A stretch of 64,000 bases of DNA from Azorinus chamasolen. Taxonomy: Eukaryota > Mollusca > Bivalvia > Cardiida > Solecurtidae. The first letter of the stretch is position 1. Each line of letters starts with the position of its first letter. Below the pieces are notes generated by a model. That model saw only the letters and a list, made by a program, of their open reading frames with translations. It had not been told where the DNA came from and searched no databases. Location of the stretch: NCBI GenBank assembly GCA_963576725.1, contig OY755252.1, positions 50,737,394-50,801,393 on the forward strand, in the 5' to 3' direction. A program made the position numbers and the translations under genes. Below are positions 10,534-21,366 of the stretch, piece after piece.

Positions 10534-10896
10534 TTTAGGGTGATAGTCCCTACAATTAACACATGTTTTCAATAACATCATAAAATTTGGCATGCATCAT
10601 TATTAAGAAATTTGTCAATTTGAACTTATATCGCAAAATGTCCCTTTCGTACAAAAGAACCCGTTTTCATCGATACTTATACTTTCTAGTTGTAGACGAA
10701 CTTATTGTCGAACAGTTACGGAACTAAAACGCAGTTCCGAATAATTAACAATACATTGTAGAATAGCATCGCCTCTTCGATATCAAACATGAACATCTGG
10801 CCTTCTTCAGCGTTAATTCGGCTCACAATAAGACTTGTTTTAAGTGACTGCTGTAGATAGGTTTCACTGTATTTTGTTTTATTGTAAACTTTGCAG
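10525..10896. repeat. Dispersed repeat shared with 44520-46290, then innexin intron end
   Basis: The stretch from about 10540 (TAGTCCCTACAATTAACAC) to 10740 (GAACAGTTACGGAACTAAAAC) matches sequence on both sides of the hAT at 44655-46099. The polypyrimidine-rich acceptor TTTGCAG ends at 10896. Confidence 0.6.
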
Positions 10897-11667
10897 ACAA
10901 ATACGACAGAGGAAAAAGATGTCGTCATTCAGAATATTGCCCAGTATTTGAACCGGTGGCTGTTGGACCGTAGGAACTATCACAATACGACCATAACGAA
11001 AATCAAACGCATCCTCTCGAAAATGTTCCTGTTCTGTTTCGGTCAGCGACGGGGAGTCTATCTATCCGGTTTTTACGTGTTTACGAAACTATTATACCTT
11101 GCCAATTGTGTATTACAGTTTTGGATGCTTGGTTACTTTCTACAAATAGACTTCCTAAAATATGGGCCTGACAATTTTGATTGTATTCTTGGAAACTGTA
11201 GTGAAGTGCAGGAATCGCCAAAGTTCCCGAGAGTGACTCTGTGTGATTTCCAGATCCGACAAATGCAAAACATACAATCCTTCACGGTTCAATGCGTATT
11301 GCCGATTAATCTATTTAACGAAAAGATTTTCATTATTGTTTGGATATGGATCACAGTAGTTGGAGTTCTCACATTCTTCAATATCCTGTCATGGTTGAAG
11401 TACATGCTTCTAAGAAGTAGCCGTCAAGAATTTGTTCGAAAATATCTCGTAAATGAGATCAATTCTCGCAGTGAAGCCAAGCTGGTAAAACAATTCTCGG
11501 ACAAGTATTTACGCCATGATGGTTGTTTTCTGGTGAGAATTGTACAGAAAAACAGTTCTGACATCACAACAAAAGAGTTGGTCCAGGATATGTGGGAAAT
11601 TTTCACTAAACCTTTGATGGATGAAGCTCCGGACGAAGCCGAGGCAGTGGATGTAGCCAGTGCATGA
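10897..11667 (+). CDS. Innexin/pannexin, terminal exon (cytoplasmic loop to C-terminus)
   Basis: This 257-codon terminal exon begins in phase 0 after TTGCAG, matching the 7357-7604 exon. Residues 1-45 form the basic cytoplasmic loop. A transmembrane segment follows (YLSGFYVFTKLLYLANCVLQ). Loop 2 carries the innexin signature FPRVTLCDFQIRQ and FTVQCVLPINLFNEKIF, with its two conserved cysteines. The last transmembrane helix is IIVWIWITVVGVLTFFNILS. A short, mainly acidic C-terminal tail ends at TGA 11665-11667. Together the two exons give four-helix innexin topology minus helix 1. No AATAAA signal is obvious downstream. Confidence 0.93.
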   Translation, partial: TNTTEEKDVVIQNIAQYLNRWLLDRRNYHNTTITKIKRILSKMFLFCFGQRRGVYLSGFYVFTKLLYLANCVLQFWMLGYFLQIDFLKYGPDNFDCILGNCSEVQESPKFPRVTLCDFQIRQMQNIQSFTVQCVLPINLFNEKIFIIVWIWITVVGVLTFFNILSWLKYMLLRSSRQEFVRKYLVNEINSRSEAKLVKQFSDKYLRHDGCFLVRIVQKNSSDITTKELVQDMWEIFTKPLMDEAPDEAEAVDVASA

Positions 11668-12158
11668 GTACTGATAAAACAGTTCTGCACGCTACGTGGG
11701 TTCATTAAACTCTTACCAGCTGTGAAAAATAGAACGTCTCCTTAAATTTGGATCTGTTGCAACCTTGACCCTTTCTGATGCGATCGATCGTTTGAGAAAC
11801 TATTGAGCGACTGTCAAACAGTTTGGACCCTGATGAAACGCGGTCGTCTCATCTGGGTCCAAGTTGTTTGCAAATGCGAGCCAGGTCACGGGTAACTTAA
11901 TAGGGGTTAAAACCTAAATAGATACATGTACGTTCATTGTTCTAGCTGAAATATGGCTCTAACCAAGAACTAATTGCAACAGAATGTTGGCATCATCAAT
12001 GGTTGTACGTTACGTAGTCAAAAGTCCCGGTTCGTATCAGTTGCAAATTTCCATTTTTGTCTGTTGAAATATGGTATTGAAAAAAGCTGCCAAAACATCC
12101 ATAATGGATCCAGAGCAAATACATCAGCCTTAAAAAGATTTCTAGCATGTTTATTTAA
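11668..12158. other. Innexin 3' flank with hairpin-MITE remnant
   Basis: A GTTTGGACCC-core palindrome lies at 11816-11872, followed by GGGGTTAA near 11903. The 3' UTR limit cannot be set from sequence alone. Confidence 0.45.
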
Positions 12159-12430
12159 GGTGTGTGGTCTAGTGATAACGCGCTTGACTATCAGTCCGGA
12201 GTTCCGGGGTTCAAATCCCGGTCCCTCCCGGGAATTTCAGAGACGCTTTTCAGTGTCTCCCACCCACACCTCCTCTCCACCCAGGGGTTAAAATGGGTAC
12301 ATGTGAGGGTCACTAGACGGTACTGCGACTGTTGTCAAATATTGTAGGCGAATGACTCAATGACCAGTGGAGTAAACGTAGAGCGGTCATTCGGACTGAA
12401 AGTAGACTAGGTACTTTACCTTTTTTTTAT
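12159..12430 (+). mobile_element. tRNA-derived SINE
   Basis: The head (12159-12230) has box A (TGGTCTAGTGATA) and box B (GGGTTCAAATCCC at about 12207-12219). The body continues with GAGACGCTTTTCAGTGTCTC and ends at a T-rich tail near 12420-12428. The tRNA-like head followed by an unrelated body is the SINE plan. No target duplication was established. Confidence 0.75.
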
Positions 12431-13860
12431 TCAGCGGCTAGCTGTCTATGTTCACTTTTGTTTTAGTTTTCCATAATGAGAAACTATGTTACATTGTAAT
12501 TTGCATATGACCTACGAGTATTTAGTAGTAAAGTGTATTTTCATTACTTAGTACTAGCATACAACCTTTTTATATGCCTTTACACATTGCCAAACTATGT
12601 AATCTTCTGATATACAGTCTGCTAACGTGTCGAATGTCCTGGGGTAATTCTTACGACATTGTAGTTATTTCAAAACACCATGTTTTATGATAATTAGCTG
12701 CTTCGGCCGCGCAAATTGAATTCAATGCAATAATTAACATAATCACAACACATGTTACACATCATGTTACACAGACATGTTCTATAAACTTCTTAGATTT
12801 CAGTCAAAACGCCATATAGTACAGAAAAGCATTATTTACGCAGATATTTAGCATGGGACCGAAGACTGTCGACTGTCGAAAGTTCTGTTCTTGAAATAGA
12901 TTTTAAGACCTGGAAATTCCCATAAAATCAAAGTACTGATGTACTGATATTTATCACCTCATGATAATGGTTGCTGGGCAATATTACCAGTTTGTCGAAA
13001 CCACTATTAAACTTTCAACTTTTACTATCATTTTGTTATCAATTTAATACAACATTTGATAATAAAGTCCTTTTTGACGAACAGGTAGTTTGCCGAAACC
13101 AGCATAATTCACAGGCAATGCTATAGGAAATAAAGAAGAAGGGTTGTTTACTATATTAGAGTAGTGGTATTAATAGTATTAATTACTATCCCCGACCACA
13201 GCACCGAGGCTCTGGTTGTTGGCTCTCTTTGATATAAAGCTACTTACTGAAGGCTATTGCTATGGCTCTATCACCTGGGGCTTGGGCTCATAGACGTAGG
13301 TTGAAGTTGATACAAATGTACTTTGTTTGTCAAACATATAAAGAAATTAATTAAAAAGGGATATGACCCCTCTATATTGCAGCACACTACATGCTTGGTG
13401 GTCGACCCCTTTACAGTTGGTCATTATGCTTTCCTCTTTGCTTGTGCGACGACGGAAAAGGCTTAATACTCTGTGAAGATTCCCTCTTAAACCCGTTTAC
13501 GGAGGGAGGAAATTAGATATTTGTATTTTGCCAGTTCTGTCGTACCCCAAATGACTTCTCCACAGCTGCTTTGACCTCTGAATAGTCATCGAGTACATGT
13601 CTACGATGTCAAGTTTATTCTTTTTCAAACAAATCAGTTATGCATGTTTAATATCCACTAGTATTTGTATCTTCTTGCGATTTATTTTTTATAAAATGTC
13701 GGCGTAGAAGTGTTTCATATAGTTTTCCCATACTTTTAAATTATGACGTCATTTAAATGATAACGTCGCTTGTTTACGTCTAACGTTTATTTTCAAATCA
13801 TTTCATTTTAGACATCGTTATGCATGTTGTGGAGTTGTCTGGAGTGGGGATTTTATTTAC
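12431..13860. other. AT-rich intergenic DNA
   Basis: No exon, RNA gene or repeat family is recognised. Direct words (CCAGTTTGTCGAAACC near 12986; GTTTGCCGAAACCAGC near 13087) hint at an old repeat. Confidence 0.4.
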
Positions 13861-13874
13861 ATTTTGACTTTGGT

Positions 13875-14125
13875 GAAAGTGGGATAAGGACGAGGTTGGG
13901 TACCCGTAAACCAGGTTTAAGTCCCCCAGTAGCTTATTTTGGTTACTGGCCGTTCCAAGGCGGTACTCCTGCTTTCAGCCTATGGTCAATTTTGTTGTTT
14001 AATATGCTTAATGTTTAATGTTTTTCGTCTTGATATGCGTCCTGTTATGTTTTGTCTTGTGGCTTTACCGTTTCTTGTTTGATGGTGTTTGGTGCGGTGT
14101 CATTTCGTGTGTGGCTCTCCCTGTT
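13875..14125. repeat. Possible unclassified dispersed repeat
   Basis: The block from AGTGGGATAAGGACGAGG through CTGGCCGTTCCAAGGCGG to GTGTGGCTCTCCC is compositionally unlike its AT-rich surroundings and has the look of a retroelement 3' end. There is no second copy in this window, so this is a weak call. Confidence 0.25.
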
Positions 14126-14985
14126 TGACTATTTTTCCATATTTATATTGTTTTAAAAATACATGTAGATTCAGTTAATGATGTCATTAATGATGATGTA
14201 CACAAGTCAATTAAAGCGTTGATCTATGCTAAATAAATACCATTCTTTAAGGAATTACAGACTCTGCACAAACAAAAACTTTATGCTTTAAAGTGTATTC
14301 AATTTGTTATCTTCATATCAATACAAATATACGCGCTATCATGTACATTTTATAATAGGTAAAATAAAGAACTAACTTGAGATAGTTTTAAAACATTACT
14401 TTGACATCGTACATTTTAAAAGTGATTTCCTATAATTTAAGCAACTTGAAATATTTCAATAACTGCTTCTTCTACTCCAAGTCATTTTCATTGCATGCTT
14501 CTCTGCTAGTATAATAGCAAGCAACCCTTCATAGATCTAGTTCTCTGTACTAGTAGAATCTCCAAACATTGAAATAAATATTGCAGAGATTGTTTTGTAC
14601 ATTATGTCAATATTTGAATGCCGCTGAATATCTTTTTTAAAATATATTTCTTGTTCAAATAGTATTTACATACAATGAACTATGATGTGACAATGTTGCA
14701 AATGCCATCTTTTAATATAGAAACACATTTATGAATATGGTTGCACACTATTATGCGTATAATTCGGGGTACATTTACCCCACCTACTTAAAACGAGTTA
14801 TAGAATGTTTATTCTTCAAATAATATACATGTAGTGATTAAGGAAAGTTTGAATTACAGAAATAACGGACACACACTACACATGCAGTTATATACATGTA
14901 TATCAAGCTTATAGCGCGCACGTCGTACATATGATCAGCTACTCAGCGTGTGTAGTGCAGTTGGGTCACCTCTTAACCAATTACC
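14126..14985. other. AT-rich intergenic DNA
   Basis: Nothing recognisable on either strand. Confidence 0.4.
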
Positions 14986-14988
14986 TCG

Positions 14989-15062
14989 TTTTGAAACCAT
15001 TCTGATAAATAGAGCATTTGCTCCTACGGAGCAAATGCTCTATTTATCACAATGGTTTCAAG
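14989..15062. repeat. ~70-nt near-perfect hairpin, copy 1
   Basis: TTGAAACCATTCTGATAAAT pairs with ATTTATCACAATGGTTTCAA, with the inner stem AGAGCATTTGCTCC. There is one mismatch in the outer stem. It has the size and shape of a pre-miRNA-like hairpin. A second copy lies at 48727-48797 in a complete TTAA-flanked MITE. Confidence 0.8.
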
Positions 15063-15599
15063 AAGTGACTTTTACATAGGCGCAGTAAGGCGTCAGTAGG
15101 AGAGAATAAGTTGGCAGATATTTACAACTTTATGCCTGCAGTATAACCTCTGTACGGCGGCAAATAAATCAACATTACTACAATAAGCAACAATCTGAAT
15201 TAACCCCATTCATCATACCACCCTCCCACAAAAAATGGACTTTGTAAGTTGTTTGAATAGCCGATGTAAACATATTTTACTATACATGTATATAAATATT
15301 CACACCATACATGTAAGAACTAGTATGGTGGTCGTTAAGGGAGGTTAGACTGTACATAAAGATTTAACTGACACACACTAGGTAAATATATTGATCAAAC
15401 TTAAGACGGGCACATTATAAATATCATGACCAGCCACCAAACGCGTGAAGTTGTTGATGGTGTCTCTTAATCATTTTCCTTTTGAAATACATGTCAGAAA
15501 TAGTGATAAAATTTGTTAGCAGATTTTTATAATGGCATAATTATGTGCATGTGCATTTTTTGTGCACATGCATTGTGTTGGTACAAACTGTACAGTAAG

Positions 15600-15720
15600 A
15601 TCAATTATGACTCCATAAGCAAAAAGAGAACAGACCCTGACCTGACAGGAGCTGTCTCATCTGGGTCTACCATCTTTGCAACGGCGTGAAAAGGCGTTTG
15701 TGTGAAGGAAAGGGTTGACA
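15600..15720. mobile_element. TTAA-type hairpin MITE core
   Basis: The palindrome at about 15620-15680 contains CAGACCCTGACCTGACAGG and TCTGGGTCTACC. The right end GGAAAGGGTT follows near 15706. The left end is degenerate. Confidence 0.55.
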
Positions 15721-15735
15721 GATATTTACAACTTT

Positions 15736-16146
15736 ATGTCTGCAGTATAACCTCTCTACAGCTTAATGTATGCAGTATAACCTCCCTACAGCTGTCTGCA
15801 GTATAACCTCTCTATAGCTGTCTGCAGTATAACCTCTCTACAGCTGTCTGCAGTATAACCTCTCTAGATATTGTCTGCAGTATAACCTCTCTACAGCTGT
15901 CTGCAGTATAACCTCTCTACAGCTGTCTGCAGTATAACCTCTCTACTGTCTGTAGTATAACCTCTCTACAGCTGTCTGCAGTATAACCTCTCTACAGTTG
16001 TCTGCAGTATAACCTCTCTACAGCTGTCTGCAGTATAACCTCTCTACTGTCTGTAGTATAACCTCTCTACTGTCTGTAGTATAACCTCTCTACAGCTGTC
16101 TGCAGTATAACCTCTCTACAGCTGTCTGCAGTATAACCTCTCTACA
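15736..16146. repeat. 26-bp minisatellite, about 17 units
   Basis: The unit is CTGCAGTATAACCTCTCTAC plus AGCTGT, with shorter CTGTAG variants. It contains a match to the terminal repeat of the CAGTA-type MITEs (CAGTAAAACCTCTCTA). Single units at about 15140 and 16435 flank MITE interiors, so the array probably expanded from a MITE end. Confidence 0.85.
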
Positions 16147-16477
16147 ATTGCAAAAAATAAACAATACTGCAATAAGCAACCGCCTGAATTAAACCTTCAA
16201 ACTTGAACCTTGTTGGAATGGTCGCTGTGGAGATGTTTTACTGAACACAGAAATTCTAGACCTAGTGAAGTGATCGCTTTGGTTATGTTAGACGGTAAAT
16301 AAATAAATGACACACGGTAGGTAAATATATCAGGCTTATGATGCGCATATTGTACATAATTTATGATCAGCCACTGAACGTGTGATGCACAGTCTGATCA
16401 TTTGTCAATGATGTCTCTTAACTTTATGTCTAAAGTAAAACCTCTCTACAATAAATAAACAATACTGCAATAAGCTG
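16147..16477. mobile_element. Interrupted CAGTA-type MITE remnants
   Basis: Pieces such as AATACTGCAATAAGC occur at 16168 and 16464, with AAAACCTCTCTACAAT near 16436. The tandem-repeat element at 16478 starts within this remnant. Confidence 0.45.
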
Positions 16478-17490
16478 ATGTTTGTGTCGCCTGCGAAGCA
16501 TGGCAGACACAGGGATCACTTTGTCCGTCGTCGTCGTTGTCGTCACACTCTTCTTGTCCGGTCTGTGTCTCTTTCTCTACTGATACCATTGAATTCAAAC
16601 TTCACACATGGAACAAGCATGGCGGGCACAATGTCATGCACAAGGTCCATAACTCTAGCTTCAACATTTTTGGAGTTATTCCCCTTTGTTCATTTTTTTG
16701 TCCGGCGAATAAGTCATATTCTACTGATGCCATTGAATTCAAACTTCACAAATGGAACAGGCTTGATGAGAGGAAGTGTCATATACACAAAGTCCATAAC
16801 TCTAGCTTTAGTATTTTTAGAGTTATTCTCCTTTCTTTTTTTGTCCGGCCAATTAGTCCTGTTCTACTGATGCCATTGAATTAAAACACCACACATGCTT
16901 GATGAGAGGTGTTATGTACAAGGTCCATAACTCTAGCTTCAGTATGTTTCGAGTTATATCCCTTTTTTGTCTGACCAATATCTCTGTTCTACTGATAGCA
17001 TTGAATTCAAACATGGAACAGACCTGATGTGAGGAAGTGTCATGCACAATGTCCATAATTCTAACATCAGTATTTTTGGAGTTATTCCCCTTTTTACATT
17101 TTTTTTGTCCGACCAATAAGTCATATTCTACTGATGCTATTGAATTCAAACTACACACACGGAACAGCCTTTAGGGAGTAAGTGTCATGCACAAGGTCCA
17201 CAGTTGTAGTTTCAGTATTTTTGGAGTTATTCCCCTTTTTTCATTTTTTTGTCCGGCCAATAAGCCCTGTTCTACTGGTGCCATTAAATTTAAACTTCAC
17301 GCTACACTTTGGCCATTATTCTCACTGTTGTTTTGTCTTAGTTTCACACTTCTTACATATATATGCTCCAAGTTACGTAGCATCATAGCTGGATTTATGT
17401 TATACCCATTTACATGTACTGCAATTGTGTCAAGTTTAAAATTGGAGGGACAAGGGTCAGTACGCAGGCAGGCGACACACGTGTTCCGAG
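16478..17490. mobile_element. Hairpin-ended tandem-repeat element, family F
   Basis: The 5' subterminal GTGTCGCCTGC (16484-16494) is exactly inverse to GCAGGCGACAC (17468-17478) near the 3' end. Between them lie about five ~130-150 bp monomers with CCATAACTCTAGCTTCAGTA, TTTTTTGTCCGGCCAATAAG and GATGCCATTGAATTCAAAC. No autonomous gene; open frames through it are monomer artefacts. Confidence 0.75.
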
Positions 17491-17503
17491 GAATACCTTT
17501 CTA

Positions 17504-17855
17504 GTTTATAATGGCATATGTATACAGGCTATTTTGGCTATGGTAGAAACTGTAGAATAAATTCTGAAGGGAGGTGATTCCCCGAGAGCAAAAAATGCAA
17601 CACAAAAAGAGAAAATTGCAGACTCGGTTTTATTGAGTCTGTTCATGAACAGTAGTTGAACGTGCAACACTGCTCACGCCCCCTAGCATCGGTTTAAGCG
17701 GTATTCAATTATCAGAACAAGAAGTACTGAAATTCATGATCTCGAAGGATCAGAAGATCTATATTATACCATAAGCAAACAGCAGATGCTGTTTAGGGTC
17801 TACTCTGTTTGCAAAGGCGTGAAAAGGCGTTTTTATGTAGAAAACGGTTAAAAAT
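17504..17855. mobile_element. TTAA-type hairpin MITE carrying the 192-bp element
   Basis: Left-half MITE text (ATAATGGCATATG ... GGTAGAAACTGTAGAAT) is interrupted at 17559. It resumes at 17751 with AGATCTATATTAT, CCATAAGCAAACAGCAG and the right arm GGGTCTACTCTGTTTGCAAA. Confidence 0.65.
17559..17750. mobile_element. 192-bp dispersed element, copy 2
   Basis: Same length as 8149-8340 and similar throughout by eye. Both copies sit in hairpin-MITE sequence and both end just before CA. No target duplication is evident. Confidence 0.75.
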
Positions 17856-17951
17856 TCTCACTTTACTCTCGTATCATTTTAGTGCAATTGGATAGAAAGT
17901 AGAGAATAAGACTTCTAATGTATAGCAGATAGGACAGACAACCCCTCTTTA

Positions 17952-19156
17952 CGAGGGATGTTCGAAATGAATTGCTTATTCTCCTCTATCTCGATATCCA
18001 CGTGGGGCACGATAAATACATATCTGTCTAGGTTTATTCAATACCTACACACCGGTGTATAAATGTACATGTTAGACTAAGTATAAGACATAAAATTGGC
18101 CATTTGAATACACGCAGTCATTGACCACTGTAGTAAAAATGGTTAGTAAAAGCGTCGACCAGAAAGATGAAATACGGGCTTACATCAAAGCTCGCTCAAA
18201 ACTTGGTTGTTCTTTGAAGCAGCTGATGACTGAACTTTCTACTGCGTATGGACCTTCCTGTGTGTCTTATGGCACAGTTAGGCGCTGGAAAAAGTAATCG
18301 GAGTCTGGTGTAGAGTCCATCAAAAATGCACCGAAATCAGGTAGGCCAAAAACTGCATCTCGTAAAGAAATCGTTTCAAAAATAAAGGAAATCATTGAAG
18401 GAGATGCCAGATTTACAGTTCGTGATATTGCACGAAAAGTAGGCATATCACTATCAACGGTTAACCTAATTTTGAAGAAGCATTTGAAAGTCAGAAAGAT
18501 TTCTGCTAGATGGGTGCCACATCTGTTGACTGATGAGCAAAAGAGGCAACGGGTTAAAGTGGCCAAAAAGCTGCTTCAAATGTTTCTGAGTGCAAAGAAG
18601 GTTTTGTATGCAATTTTCTTCTCTGGTGAAGGAGTCGCAATAAAAGTGCCGGTGAAGAAGGACAAAAGCATCACCGGAAAGTACTACAAAGACGTAGTAC
18701 TGAAGAAACTGAAAAAGTATTATCAGAAACGACGCCCTGCCACTGGTTTTAAACATATCCGTCTTCTACATGACAATGCCCCCGCTAATCAATACCTCTG
18801 CAATATTTACGGCGTTTTTTTTAATAAAGGAAAAGTAACTGTTTTGCCTCCCCCCCCCCCCCCCCCCCCCCGGTATTCCCCAGACCTTGCCCCATGTGAT
18901 TTATTTTTGTTTCCGAAATTGAAATCATTCCTTGCTGGGCGGAAATACCAGCCCTGACAGGCATTTGGATCTGCCATTCATCAGTACCTTATTACTGTGT
19001 CCAAATCAGCGTACCGTGACGCCTTCAGGAAGTGGATACATCGGCTGAAACTGTATTTCTAGCCACGGGGAGTACTTCGAGGGCATGAAATGAGCACTTT
19101 TGGGCTAACTTGAAATTTGAAGTCTCCGGATAATAATTCATTTGGAACATCCCTCG
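17952..19156 (+). mobile_element. Mariner (Tc1/mariner) element, defective
   Basis: Flanking TA is at 17950-17951 and 19157-19158. The inverted ends begin CGAGGGATGTTCGAAATGAA and (inverse of the right end) CGAGGGATGTTCCAAATGAA. The element is 1205 bp and contains the degraded transposase at 18139-19062. It lies inside a hairpin MITE (right flank AGAGCTGTCTCATC). Confidence 0.92.
18139..19062 (+). pseudogene. Mariner transposase pseudogene
   Basis: One frame runs 307 codons from ATG 18139 to TAG 19060-19062, with in-frame stops at 18295-18297 and 18955-18957. The N-terminal helix-turn-helix region is recognisable (YGTVRRWKK; RDIARKVGISLSTVNLILKK). So are the second-aspartate block (LLHDNAPA) and the YSPDLAPCDLFLFPKLKSF block. 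About 38 residues are missing versus the usual ~345, between KKLLQMF and LSAKKVLYAIFFSGEG. That deletion removes the segment with the first catalytic aspartate. A 22-C tract at 18850-18871 inserts a polyproline run before YSPD. It cannot encode an active DD34D-type enzyme. Confidence 0.93.
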
Positions 19157-19158
19157 TA

Positions 19159-19685
19159 AGAGCTGTCTCATCGGTATCTATCCTGTTCGTAAAGGCGTGA
19201 AAAAGCAAGTGAACAGGCAGGACACTTTTTCGTAAATAATTGACAAATGGGTACCTTGTACGATGTGGTTTCGAAAACACAAAAAATACAGTCATATCGC
19301 ACATAGCAACTGTCATTATATCACCGATAAGTAAGCACTGGCTGATTTTGGTCGCTCGCTTATCTCCCTTGTGATGACGTCACTTGTGAACATTCGCTAT
19401 AAATGTCGAACTAGATATCGTATAGAAAAGAATCGCAATTAATGTACTTCTGCTTCGTTTTGAGTGATAAAATGGTAATTTGTGCTGCCTATGGGTGTAT
19501 CCCTGCCTATGGGTGTAGCTCCTAATCCGACAGAGACTAAATAGGATTATTTGAATTACGAGAAGTTCAAGAAAACGTGATGTGATTTATATTGGGTCAG
19601 CTTACATTTTGTCTCGATGGCTGATTTCCGTGAAATTTATACTAGAGAAAATAGTGCAGTCGATGACTTGGGTCTACAATTATAA
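19159..19685. other. Hairpin-MITE right half and unassigned DNA
   Basis: MITE remnant to about 19215. A stretch near 19330-19460 (CGCTTATCTCCCTTGTGATG; ACGTCACTTG) resembles 23830-23900 in part and may be an older repeat. No exon was assigned. Confidence 0.35.
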
Positions 19686-21360
19686 CAAGAGGGCCAGAAT
19701 GGCCCTGAAGCGCTCACCAGACAATCAGAGGAGAAGATTTTCAAAGTTTTCACTATATGTTTCTATTGAAAACTGGCCACCCCTGGGGCGGGGCCAATTT
19801 TCACCCCATTGGCATAATTTATACAACTTTTGTAGAGGACCTGAACATGATGCTATGTGCAAAATATGAAAGCTGAGAACCTCCCAGTTTCAGAGAAGAA
19901 GATTTTCAAAGATTTCACTATTTGTTTCTATTGAAAACTGCCCACTCCTGGGGCTGGGCCAATTTTGACCCGGGGGCCATAATTTATATAAATCTTGAAG
20001 AGGACCTGAACATGATGCTCTGTGCCAAATATCAAAGCTGAGAGCCTTCCAGTTTCAGAGAAGAAGATTTTTTAAAGATTTCACTATTTGTTTCTATTGA
20101 AAACTTTATGCCCGCCCCTGGGGCGTAGCCAATTTTGACTCCGGGCTATAATTTATATAACTTTTGTAGAGGACCTGAACATGATGCTCTGTGCCAAATA
20201 TGAAAGCTGAGAGCCTTCCAGTTTCAGAGAAAAAGATTTTCAAAGATTTCACTATTTGTTTCTACTGAAAACTGCCCAACCCCTGGGGCGGGGCCAATTT
20301 TGACCCCAGGGCCATAATTTATATATATTTTGTAGAGGACCTGAACTTGATGCTCTGTGCCAAATATGAAAGCTGAGAGCCTTCCAGTTTCAGAGGAGAA
20401 GATTTTCAAAGATTTCACTATTTGTTTCTATTGAAAACTGCCCACCCCTGGGGCGGGGCCAATTTTGACCCCAGGGCCATAATTTATATACCTTTTGTAG
20501 AGGACCTAAACTTGATGCTCTGTGCCAAATATGAAAGCTGAGAGCCTTCCAGTTTCAGAGGAGAAGATTTTCAAATATTTCACTATTTGTTTCTATTGAA
20601 AACTGCCCAACCCCTGGGGCGGGGCCAATTTTGACCCCAGGGCCATAATTTATATAACTTTTGTAGAGGACCTGAACATGATGCTTTGTGCCAAATATGA
20701 AAGCTGAGAGCATTCCAGTTTCAGAGGAGAAGATTTTCAAAGATTTCACTATTTGTTTCTGTTGAAAACTGCCCACCCCTGGGGCGGGGTTAATTTTGAC
20801 CCTGGGGCCATAATTTATATAACTTTTGTAGAGGACCTGAACATGATGTTATGTGCAAAATATGAAAGCTGAGAGCCTCCCAGTTTCAGAGGAGAAGATT
20901 TTCAAAGATTTCACTATTTGTTTCTATTGAAAACTGCCCACCCCTGGGGCGGGGCCAATTTTGACCCCGGGGCCATAATTTATATAACTTTTGTAGAGGA
21001 CCTGAACATGATGCTCTGTGCCAAATATGAAAGCTGAGAGCCTTCCAGTTTCAGAGGAGAAGATTTTCAAAGTTTTACTATATGTTTCTATTGAAAACAA
21101 GGCATCCCTGGGGCGGGGCCAATTTTGACCCCAGGGCCATAATTTATATAACTTTTGTAGAGGACCTAAAGATGATACTATGTGCCAAAGGTGAAAGCTG
21201 AGAACCCTGTTGATTCAGAGGAGAAGATTTTTAAAGGTTCAAATTGTTGACGACTGACGACGCACGACGGACGACTGACGACGGACGACGCACGCCGACG
21301 GACGACGGACATCAGGCAATTACAAAAGCTCACCCTGAGCACTTTGTGCTCTGGTGAGCT
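19686..21360. mobile_element. Hairpin-ended tandem-repeat element, family A (copy A1)
   Basis: 5' end CAAGAGGGCCAGAATGGCCC; 3' end CTCTGGTGAGCT followed by an A-run. The 5' GCTCACCAGA (19712-19721) is inverse to the 3' TCTGGTGAGC. The body is about nine 165-168 bp monomers (GGCCAATTTTGACCCC; GAGGACCTGAACATGATGC). A CGACGGACGACG-rich tract at 21245-21312 precedes the 3' hairpin. No ORF of its own. Confidence 0.85.
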
Positions 21361-21366
21361 AAAAAA

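Noticed and set aside
19471..19560. THAP-domain start (MVICAAYGC)
   Set aside because: Only nine residues resemble a THAP N-terminus, followed by a local duplication and stops; too short to support.
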